The position numbers and the translations under genes were made by a program. From contig OX419345.1 in assembly GCA_948470475.1 (NCBI GenBank), positions 19,372,739 to 19,436,738 on the forward strand: 64,000 nucleotides of DNA. Reading direction: 5' to 3'. Positions 47,101 through 56,884 of this stretch are shown in pieces. Within the stretch, counting starts at the first letter, position 1. The number at the start of each line of letters is the position of its first letter. Source of the DNA: Galaxea fascicularis. Its lineage: Eukaryota; Cnidaria; Anthozoa; Scleractinia; Euphylliidae. The notes beneath the pieces were generated by a model that did not search any database, was not told the DNA's origin, and saw only the letters and a list, made by a program, of their open reading frames with translations.

Positions 47101-50100
47101 TATGCCTGTACTTGTGTGATCTGCAGCATCTGACATTCATCACGTTGAAAGTCCGTTAATTGTACACATTTATATAAAAAAATCTGGGGGGTTGATCTCA
47201 TATATGTTTTGTCGCTTTCGGAATTGTGTTCTCAGGGATTTGTCACAAGAACGTTTGAGAAAGAAGAGTCCAGACAGAAGAAGGAAGTCTAGAAGGGACG
47301 AAAAAGAAGAGAAGGACTCAAAGCGCAGGAGAAAATCCGTCAGTTCAGAAGATGACAAACCAAGAAGGAAGCAAAGGAAAGATTCAGAAAGGTTAGTCAC
47401 AACTTGCTGTCATTTATTGAGCCTGTGTATACCTTAATCTACGGTTTTCTAAGCACTTTCTGCCAACACTTTGTTGTGAAACTTGGTAGTTCTGTGAATT
47501 TATATGACTGTGTCCATGGTAACAACACTTTGGTGGGAATGTTGTTAGGTTCAAATTGTCTGTTATTGAGAGATGGAAAGTTTAGCACTGTTCGGTAACT
47601 GCAGCTCTTTGGTAGAGTTTCTGAATAACAGGGTATACAGCTCGGTATAGTAGGGTCAAATTACGTCGCTCACCAATTCTGATTAATTTCTGTGCAGTCG
47701 ATCAGAGAGTGAAAGTCCTGACAAACGCAACGAGAAAAGCCAAAAGAAAGACGGCAGAGAGGAAAGACGTAGAAACAACGAGCGTAGCAGATCAAGGGAG
47801 AAAGACGACAAGACAGGGCAGCGCAGAGAAAGATCACCTTCCTCAGACAGTGTGTCTCCTCAGAAAACAAGATTGCGTCACCATAAGTTGGATGTACGAG
47901 AGGAAAAAGAGACGCGTGATGGTGACGAAAAAGGTTTTCGAAAGGGGCAGATGGACCGTGAGAATCGAAGTCGTTCTGACCGGAAACTTGACGATCATGA
48001 ACGTTCACCGGATGAGCGGATGAGGGAAGACCGGTCTCGGTATCGGCGCGACGAAATGCGTGGAAGACGCTCTTCAGAAAATGACGGTCTGGAGAAGCGC
48101 CAACATCGCGGCCGTCGTTCAAGCAGCGAAGAAAAATCACCTGATCCCAGAAAGAGAGGAAAGCAGCGGGATATGCGAAGTCCGTCTGAGGAAAGACGCC
48201 CTGCACAACGGAAGCAATTACTTCAAGAGATGCCCAATAGGATGCGTAAGAGATCAAGTTCAAGTCCTGAGCAATCAAAGATGGCTGTCAAAAGAATTGA
48301 TTCTCGTGAAAGAGAACGAAATAGACGACAGAGAGAAGGCATTGGTTCTAGAGATGCCGCTAAACGCGATGTGGAACCTTTTCGACGTGGTACGTATCCT
48401 GAGGAAAAGGACTGCAGACGTAGTTCCTCCAGGGACAACAACAGGAGTCAGCGGCCCCGTTCACCTTCAACTGAAGATGGGCTGCACATGGAGGATACAA
48501 GAAGAAACCGAAGACGGCAACAATCTGAAAGTCCTCCCAAAGAAGTCAGAAGGGTGACCAACGCAGTGAGAAAATCTCCAGTGAGAGAGAGAAGGCCAAA
48601 GGCAAGATCGCCTAGCGCATCTCCATCCCCAAAACCAGCGGCAAAGAAAGCAGAGGTCTCTAGGGAGAGCCAAAGGAAGTCAAAGCAGGAAAGTGGAGAT
48701 AAGATGAAGAACGAGTCCAAAGGGTCTTCCAGTTCAGAGGAAAGTTCTTCCAGCAGTTCATCCGAGTCGGAGTCAGACTCTGAAGGTGAATCATCTGACA
48801 GTGGCGCTAACAAAAAGCGTTTACAACAGACAAAACAACTATTGCCTCAGACCACTGAAGCTCGAAAAAAAGAACCTTCACCCTCGCCTTCAGCCAGCCC
48901 TTCTCCAGTAAAGCCAGCAAGGCAGTCTTCAAGCAATGCGGCCCCGTCAAGACGGCAAAAACCAAGTAGAAGCCCCAGTCCACCTCCTGTGCGCAGAAAG
49001 GTACCTCCAAGTCCTATTCGTGCTCAGCAGACCAACAGAAATCCAAGTACAAGCAGATCTCGAGAGAGAGCTAATAGAGGTAGGTCGGACAGCCCTAAGT
49101 CACGACAGCGTCAAACATCCAGAAGCACAACGCCTCCAAGATCTAGACGAATGCCAACACCATCTCCCCCTCGGCGGCAGCCTTCAAGAAATTCAGATCA
49201 ACGTCGGCAGAGAAGTTACAGTCGCAGTCCACAACGCTCTCCACCAGCTCCGCCACGTAGACGTCAACAATCAGGAAGCATAACCCCACCAAGAATTCAA
49301 AGAAAAGCTAGTTCTCCTGCCAGGAGACGCCGATCAAGAAGTCCAGTTCCTACCCGAGGCACAAACCAGCAGCGAAGAAGGGGAAGCCCTTTGAGAGGTA
49401 AGAGCCATAGCCACAGTCGTTCTCCTGCCAGGCAACCTCGTAGACGCCAACCATCATCGAGCCCTTCTCCACCAAGAAACAGAAGGAGCCCTAGTCCTCC
49501 TGTCCAAAGGCGCCGATCAAGTAGCCCTCTCCAGACACGAGGTTCAAATCAGCATCAAAGAGGAAGCCCTGTCAGAAGACAGAGACGCAGCCCTCGGCGC
49601 TCCCCTTCGAGACCTACCCGTAAGCGTGAACCGTCACCACCGAGGAAGCGGCCAACGCCAAGTCCGTCTCCAAGACGACCCAGCCCTGTTCAGAGACGAA
49701 GGAGAAGTCCTAGTCCATCACCTGACCGTCGAAGGAACAAAGGAGCAGAACAGGCACAGTCTCCTGACGAGAGAAGTCATTCCTCAGATGAATCAGAAGA
49801 GGATGATGATAAGAGATCTCCACCCAGAAGGTAGGACATTGATTTCACTCTGAAGGGTTGTGAGATATCAGTCAAGTCTTTCCTCGCATTTCTTTTAACT
49901 TTTAGTTTTCAATTTTCCTTTTTATTTTTTTTTTGTCGCACCCTTTCTTTAATACCTTGCTTTGGATAAGTGGTGATCTGCCTTCTCAACTTGATGGTTG
50001 AAACGGAAAAACAATCTGCCCTTGACGGTGCTACAAGTGTAACTATAGTCTCGCTCGTGTGAATCATGACCACACAAGCTTCTGCTTCCACTTATTTCTT

Positions 50101-50770
50101 CGGTGTCGTTTATTACATGTAATAACTTACTGATTCCACCGCTTGGTGCGTTAGAGATCATCATATCAAAGGCGTTACTGTTTATACGTAATTGGCCACT
50201 TTAGAGCTGATGAGCAAGGGCCCGAGAATAATTCCAGACTTTATTGAAAATCAATCAGGTTAAATGGTTTCCCACATAAAAGGGCACCTCAAAATTAGTA
50301 GTTTCAGCAAGATTGAGCAAGTTTAGTTAAAAAGCCGCCAGAAAGTGTGTGTTTGAAAATCAAGAAATTCCCATACACGTCTCTTTTTTGAAAAGTGCGT
50401 CCCCTCTCACCATACAAATTTTACGATTTCCATAAGCCTTTTGTGCATCTTTTATTCAACTGAACAAGCTTAAAGTTGATAAGGTGACCATTTTTTAGAT
50501 GCTCTACATTTTCTAAAGTGCTCAGTTCTTGCTTGTTTTAGCGCCGTTCGAGGTAGATCTGGAGTTGAGAAGCCAAGTAAACCGAAGAGCACCGAGAACC
50601 GATCGCAAAAAGAAAGCAGCGGTAAAAGTGGGAACAGTTCAGAGGGTGACAGCAGCGACAGTGACAGTAGCAGTGAGAGCAGCAGTGAGTCGAGCAGTAG
50701 TAGCAACAGTAGCGATGAGAAGTCTGACTCGGGCAGCAGTGATTCCGAGAGTGATAAACCAAGAAGATGA
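38126..50770 (+). CDS. SRRM2: Serine/arginine repetitive matrix protein 2-like (Cwc21 family) splicing factor
   Basis: SRRM2/SRm300 (yeast Cwc21) binds the catalytic spliceosome and, in animals, helps scaffold nuclear speckles. Nine exons join in phase to 1102 residues: 38126-38364, 39800-39901, 41169-41372, 43229-43318, 45813-45899, 46534-46602, 47236-47391, 47698-49830, 50542-50770. The N-terminus MYNNIGLQTARGSGTNGYVQ is nearly that of vertebrate SRRM2. The cwf21 domain spans about 54-103 (NQEILEHERKRQIELKCMEL onward), followed by ETHQLAEANEEKNARMKDAL (exon 3). The rest is low-complexity Arg/Ser/Pro/Lys: exons 4-7 are basic with acidic-Ser patches, exon 8 (about 711 codons) holds the RS and SPSP-rich region, exon 9 ends in Ser/Asp/Glu repeats. 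The start is the ATG at 38126 because the protein then begins exactly like its family. It is shorter than vertebrate SRRM2. Confidence 0.93.
38525..39490. repeat. Nested foldback repeats in SRRM2 intron 1
   Basis: Two elements seem to lie side by side. 38527-38605 pairs 'aaacgttctaac' with 'gttagaacgttt'. 38719-39487 begins CTTAAGGCCCTGGCAAACGA and ends with 'gtgtggataggccctaag', and has repeats of 'acattgttgcggacac' at 38740-38870. The short ORFs here are not proteins. Boundaries are approximate. Confidence 0.5.
44239..44600 (-). mobile_element. Penelope-like element 3' end, minus-strand copy
   Basis: Minus-strand translation gives a piece of a GIY-YIG endonuclease: CDLCDAEYV near 44600 then, after an internal deletion, DLSNNFSVLKKCNGKLDCL and EMLFIKKKRPCLNTQSDS, ending near 44407, followed by an untranslated tail to 44239. 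Penelope-like retroelements carry such an endonuclease C-terminal to the reverse transcriptase; no RT is left here. It forms the left arm of an inverted pair with 44685-45112. It lies in SRRM2 intron 4. Confidence 0.75.
44685..45112 (+). mobile_element. Penelope-like element 3' end, plus-strand copy with frameshift
   Basis: Plus-strand translation starts AEYVGYTSRHLHQRIDEH (GIY-YIG motif), then KHLKNDHG and DLSNNFSVLKKCNG. One A is missing relative to the minus-strand copy at about 44847, which shifts the frame and ends it at TGA. The tail is nearly identical to the left arm over about 310 bp. Dead copy in SRRM2 intron 4. Confidence 0.8.
45131..45420 (-). mobile_element. tRNA-derived SINE family S1, copy 1
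   Basis: On the minus strand the head (45420 to about 45347) has a tRNA-like promoter: 'gttggcacagtggcgagag' (box A like) and GGGTTCGGTTCTTGG (box B like). The body shares 'gttggttctctactctgctctgagag' (as complement) with copy 2 at 55713-55916. The tail near 45131-45160 is an ATT/TAA repeat. In SRRM2 intron 4. Confidence 0.75.
45450..45665. repeat. Dispersed repeat with TTAACCCTTTAA end
   Basis: Begins TTAACCCTTTAATTATCTGC and ends 'gggacttaaaggattaa', an imperfect inverted terminus; contains 'gggggtcactatttggg'. Same family type as 19815-20035. In SRRM2 intron 4. Confidence 0.5.
46379..46405. repeat. (GTAT)n microsatellite
   Basis: About six to seven GTAT units in SRRM2 intron 5. Confidence 0.8.
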
Positions 50771-52909
50771 ATGTTACTCGGTTCTTTCCCTACACCATCG
50801 CCCAAAGCAATCACTTCCCCTGAGGAGATAACTTGGTTACTTTTAGATAAAGGACTTGGCAGCTAGATTGTCTCCTACTTGACATTGTTGGCAAATCGAT
50901 TTCGTAGACAAGTTTGTCGTAGGCAAATCAGCCGCTTAGGAAGTACATTACTAGTTGCCTACTTGGCGCTATGCGGCAGGAAAAGCACTTGGGAAAACGC
51001 CTAATGCTATACCATTGCATTTTGTAGAAACGTCGAGTAATCCATATAACCGCCACTTTAACTTACAATTAAGTTAGAAACGCTATCACTTTCGCATTTT
51101 AGATAGTCGGACAGTTTTTATTACTCCGTACCGAGTTGTTCCAAATACGATTAGCGCAAACCCCGCTTCCTGCATCAGATGTTTTAGTCACAGGTGGTTA
51201 TTGCAAATCGGGTTCGAACAACTTGGCACAGGTTTCTTAGAGAGACTTCGTTGCAGGCAATAACTAATGCGCAAAATACGACAGTTGATTAGTCTACCTT
51301 ACAATTGCACAAGCGTAGTGAAAAAAGAGGTCGAGTGTGTTAAGTGAAGTAAGGGAAACAGGTCCTTGAAATATTAGTGTCTTGAAACAGGTCCCCGTTC
51401 CAAGACAAAATGGACTTTTTAGTATATCTCAGCAGTGGAAATGTAGTAAGGTCCAGCTTTGTGTCGTGATGTAAGTAACTACTGTTAAATATCTTAGTCA
51501 TTTTTACTTTGCAGTCGTTGATCATTGAAATATTTTGTATGGCTTGTTCGATAGAGCAGTCTTAATCGCTTGACCTAAACCAGATGTCAGAAATTAAACA
51601 TTTATGAGTTACAGTGTGGCATGAACCATTGTACATCTTCAGTGAGGTATGATAATAACAATTGCTATCTGAAGTGAAGATAGATAGTAGTGGATGGTGT
51701 GACGAGATGTTTATGTACCACAATTAGGCGGTGTCATTTAAGCCATTAGCCTTGTCTACTTAACCTATACCCACGTAAAAAGGAGCCAAACACTGATCGT
51801 AGATGATTTGTCCTACGATAAGTCTATGATTTGGGTAGAGGCTGGGCTTTTTTCTGACAACCTGACCGCATTAAAACCTCAGGACCAACAGTCATGAGGC
51901 TGTTGGCCTTGCGCTTGCACGAAGAATCGGAAAGAGCGTACTATGAAGACGTAAATCAGCTGATTGACAGCTCAATCACTTGTCTTGAAGAACTCTCGTT
52001 CAAATCAAAATTGAGTACTGTGGTTTGAATAGCCAATCAGACCGCTCCAACTACCCACTCGTTTAAGATGTGCGAAACCGAGGTCAGGTACTTAGGACCA
52101 CTTAGGACTTTATATACGGAGTGGGAGAAACTAAAGAGTAAGGGCGTGTCTGATGTTTTCCTAAATTAATTGTTACTCCTTAAAAGGAATCTGTCGGGCG
52201 CAGTAAGCATGAAGGTATTCTGACCGCTACCTAACAGTTATCTTTCGCCCCACTGTAAACGGAACCCCAGATATCAAAACTGCAATGCTATTGTAATAAC
52301 ACTGAATGATTTACTTTATCAGATTCCTTGAAGAAATCCAGGAGGGCCACATTCACATGTCCTTTCTCCAAAGTCGTGGACCACTGATAATGGGTTCGAA
52401 CAAACTGTGCTAACATGATCCGCTCTCGGTCAATCCATGTTACCATTCGGTTAAAGGCGAAGTATGTATAGGAAGTCGCACGACCTCAAGTGCATTCTGG
52501 GTTTAACAGGTACGAGTGATTTTGAAAGTTCTCAAATTTGAGAACTTTCAAAATCATGAGCACTTATAAATCACGAATTGCACGACGTGGATTTTTTATT
52601 TACTTGTTCTCTCAACAAAACTGCCGATTGTATGAGCCATCGCGCAACTTGTAAGTTATCGTGTATTCTGATAAATTACTCCAAGAAATCCTTCCAAAGA
52701 AAGGCAGCTTGTGTGCTCTTTAGTTTAATTTCCTTTGGTACAAGCTCTTCTTATGATCAAGAAATCCAATTTTCCTATGGCATTTTAGAAACGAATCCCT
52801 CTTCTCTCTTAGCCCCTTCCCCCTCAGGACGGGCTGATACCGAGCTCGTACCAAGCCTCTTTTCTCCGTAACGGTTGTCAAGATTTTTGTCACGTGAGGG
52901 AAAACCAAG
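50771..52909. other. SRRM2 3' UTR and BLMH upstream region
   Basis: No gene seen. The SRRM2 3' UTR should occupy the left part; ATTAAA at 51593-51598 is a possible poly(A) signal. A perfect 38-bp palindrome is at 52518-52555. The BLMH promoter should lie in the last few hundred bases. Confidence 0.5.
52518..52555. repeat. Perfect 38-bp palindrome
   Basis: GATTTTGAAAGTTCTCAAA followed directly by its exact complement, with no spacer, about 355 bp upstream of the BLMH start codon. Confidence 0.9.
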
Positions 52910-55629
52910 ATGGCGGACGCCGGTGTAGAAAAAGATCTCTTGGTAGAATTACAGAATGCTTTCTACAGCGACAAGAAAAATCTGGTGGCTCAAAACGTCG
53001 GAACACAGTACGATCCACTTGAAGTCTGTCTTGACAGAAATGTGGCGGAAACTGTGAACCACGTATATAAACACAAGGTAAGCGTGGTTGTCCAGAGAAA
53101 TACCGTGACGTGTAGAATGTATCTGTCCTCACAAGATCATTCAGGGATCATGTGGGAAGAGCTTCGTTCCACCCTAACTTAGTACCCTTCGATCACCTAG
53201 GAGAACTGGCTCTCTGATATTCTCTTCATTTTTGTCGATCGTTCTGTGCTTGATCAGCGCCTGACACACTCTTGACCTTATTGTTTCAACTAAAAATTTA
53301 CCTTTCATGAACACAGGGCCTGACATGTCGATCAATTATTTCGTTAGTCGATAAAAGTCGATCGTTGTCGATACAATTATTCGATATTAATCAATCGGCA
53401 AATATCAGAAGTCGATAAAAATATATCATACGATTTCTTGTGATTATCGAGTTAGATCGAATTTCAGCGTTAAAGTTCGGCGTCGGCTGAAGTATCCTAT
53501 CACTTCGTTCCATGGTCAGATCGTTCCACATCAAGTCGTTCCACAGTAAAAGTCCGATCGTTCCACACGAAAGTAAGATCGTTCCACGAAAAAGTCAGAT
53601 CTATATTACTGTTTAAGTTATAACATGAATAACTGGAGGTGTATTGCTTCACTAGTGTATTAAGAGATCAGGACGATAGATTGTTTATGCGTTCGGATCG
53701 ATTCATGTTCATATGAATTTCACTGATAATGCATTTACGTTAAACAAAGAAAAAACCTGAAGGTTGAATATGAATTGACTCAAAGCAGTTTGCCTAGACA
53801 GTTAACCATTTAGACTAAAGCAACACGCTCCTTTTCTTGTAAACGCACGCGCAATGTGTTCACGAACTTATGTTGATTCGTGTGCTGGGTTCTATACAAA
53901 TTCAAAACGGCGGTCTTTGGATAAAATTAAAAATTAATACACTTGAAAGTTTAAATGAGGTGCAATTTACAGAGAAAAGACAAGAAGTTTGAAGAGCCAG
54001 AAAAGGTCTCGCACGAATTCATATTGGTAAACATGGTAAACTCGTTTTGTCCACTTTCTTTACGTAGTTATTGAGGGAGAAGGTTTTCCTTACTATTTAT
54101 TGTTATAAGTGGAATGGTGTGACCTATAATGGAACGATCTGACGTTTATTCTGTGGAACGATCTGACCGCAGAATGAAGTAACCATAAACCCAACAAAAC
54201 CAGGAGCGGATCGTATCAAGAAATAATTAAAAATGAAAAAAGCAAAAATTAATGAATCAAGCTTCAGAATCAAATTTTAAAAAGTGAATTATGAAATACA
54301 ACTGTAAAGCGCTCTTTCAATGGTGTGGCATGGGGAGCTGCACTATTGTAACAGGACATTTTATAAAAAATTATGATATCAATACTTTGTCTAGCAGACA
54401 GGTGATGAAAATAGACAAACGTATCAGCCAGGGGGTGTTATCTTGATGTAACCCTAAATTCTCTTAACTAATATACAAGGACAGGGGCGGATCCAGGGGA
54501 GGTGAAATGGGTGAATTTTCACCCCTCCGTTTTTCTGAGCCCCCTTTCTTTTTTTTCTTATCCCTCAACCAGGCTTTGGTTCTATTACATTATTACAAAA
54601 ATTCACCCCCCATTTCAAAATCTTGGATCCGTGCCTGAAGGAACTGTATAGCAGCTAGAAAGGAGATTTTATAATCAGGTCTAGGGAGTTTATGAGTTAA
54701 CTTATATTATATAAAGGTGTTTGGAAGCATTTTCAACTTGACAATCACAAAGTGTGATTAAGGTTAAGTAAAAATTTTGGTGAAAAGATAAAACATTTGT
54801 CACTCTATTTAAACCTTACAAAAAAGAAGTTGATGCACCAAATCCATGGCTCTTGATCTCTGTTGCTGTCACCCTTGTAAGTGCGACACAGTTACCGGTA
54901 GTCCCTTTATTGAAGACCTTGTTTTTAACTGATCAACTGTTTTTGTTTTTTCATCAATTAGGTTAAAGAAGTCAAACCAATCACAAACCAGCGAGCATCA
55001 GGAAGGTGTTGGATTTTTGCATTTTTGAATGCAATCCGTCAAAAGTTTGTCCAACATTTCAACTTGGAGGACTTTGAGTTCAGTCAACAGTATCTCTACT
55101 TCTGGGATAGAATTGAGAGAGCCTACTTCTTTATAAATGTTTATGAGGAACTTGCAAGAAAAGGAGAAGAGCCACATGGGCGCCTTATGATGTTTCTTCT
55201 TTCTAATCCATTATGTGACGGTGGCCAGTGGGACATGCTTATAAACCTGGTAGAAAAATATGGATTGATCCCAAAGGAAGTATGGCCTGAAGCATTTACT
55301 GCTGGACGGTCAATGCGATTACGCAGAATTATGAACCATAAGGTAATTATGTAATTAAAGGTAAAGTCAACTGAGTCACTGGAAGTACTTAACTGTCATC
55401 TTAAAACTAAATAGCTGTAAGTAAGAGTATCTACCTCAGGAGAGGTATTCCTGATTTCAAGTGACAGGATTTTGGGGGTTTGAACTTAATAATAACAATA
55501 ATAATTTGTACCTCGCAAATGGGCCATTTCCGAGCTCGCTTGAGCCTCTATTTCAAAGCGAGTCAAAGTGCGAAAGTTTTGTGATGGTAATAAGTTCAGC
55601 GTTCATATGAGCGAAAACTCATTTTCATT

Positions 55630-55661
<32 letters not shown>

Positions 55662-56839
55662 TAGAGGCTCAAGCGATCTCGGAAATGGCCTATTCAATGT
55701 AAGTTTTTAAACGTGCTTACAATTCTAAATCCTTTACAATTCTCACATCATATCAAATCAAATCAGATGTTGGTTTTTGCAGAGAGGGGAAACCTCTCAG
55801 AGCAGAGTAGAGAACCAACAAACTCAGACCACTTATGACGCCGAGTCCTGGAATCGAACCCGGGACACATTGGTGGAAGGCAAGCGTTCTCACCACTGCT
55901 CCAACCCTGCTCCCATAGACTTGTTTAAGTAGGGAATTTTTTGGGTATTCACAACAATCTGAAGATTCATGGTAGTGCCCCAGGGGTACTGCCTGCATAT
56001 CCCAGTTGCATATTTATGCCAATAAAGTGGAATTATTCCTGTAAATGTTAAGGCTCCAAGATTCTGTATGGGAATTTTTTGGGGGTTTCTTTTTGGTCTT
56101 GGGAGAAACCCTAGGGATTTTTTTTGTGTTTTGTTTTTGTGAACTTTATTCTTGCTTCCTATGATTACAATCCAGCTGATCGAAAAGAGTATGGAATGTA
56201 GTTCCAGGTGCTGTGGTCCGTCCTAAAAGCCAACACAGCTGGGTGGAGACTGCCAATGGGCTGACCACCTGTCCCCAAGTCCTATTAATTGTCACAGAAA
56301 CCTTTAAGGAGGCCCCAGTCCACCATCAGGCACAACATTAAAAAAAATTACAGTGCAGGGAAGCACAGATATGACAAATATGCTCCAACTTTCGTTATTA
56401 GGAAAGTAAAATGCTTGCATTTTTTTGTTTTGTGTGCACTGAGCTTTTTTAATTCCTCGCAGCTACGAGAATTTGCAATGAAGCTAAAAGAACTGGTGGA
56501 CAAGAAATGCAGTGAAGCAGAGATTAATGAAGCTAAAAGAAAGATGATGACTGAGGTATGCAGTATTTCCTGAAAGCCACAGAAAATAATGATACTGATG
56601 TGGCTGGCTTGTCAACTTAGCATGACAGTTTGATTCAATTTTCTTTTACCCATCAATTAGGCATCATCCTTTATTGAGCTCACATTCTTATGCCCTGATC
56701 AATGCATTTAGTAATATAATATACCATTCCCACTGTCAAGTAGCCCCTCTACCAATGATTTGTTATTTATATCTTGTTTGAGTGCCTGTTCTTTTTTTTG
56801 CTGACCATCTTGCAGGAGTGATGATGCATTGTCTGATTA

Positions 56840-56884
<45 letters not shown>

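Noticed and set aside
47670..48813. Long minus-strand and alternate-frame ORFs across SRRM2 exon 8
   Set aside because: Shadow frames of purine-biased RS-coding DNA; no recognisable domains.
52578..52871. 97-codon forward ORF upstream of BLMH
   Set aside because: Low conservation feel, no splice signals, and overlaps the likely BLMH promoter and 5' UTR.
55846..55916. Functional tRNA gene on the minus strand
   Set aside because: It is the head of a SINE whose body is shared with 45131-45420.
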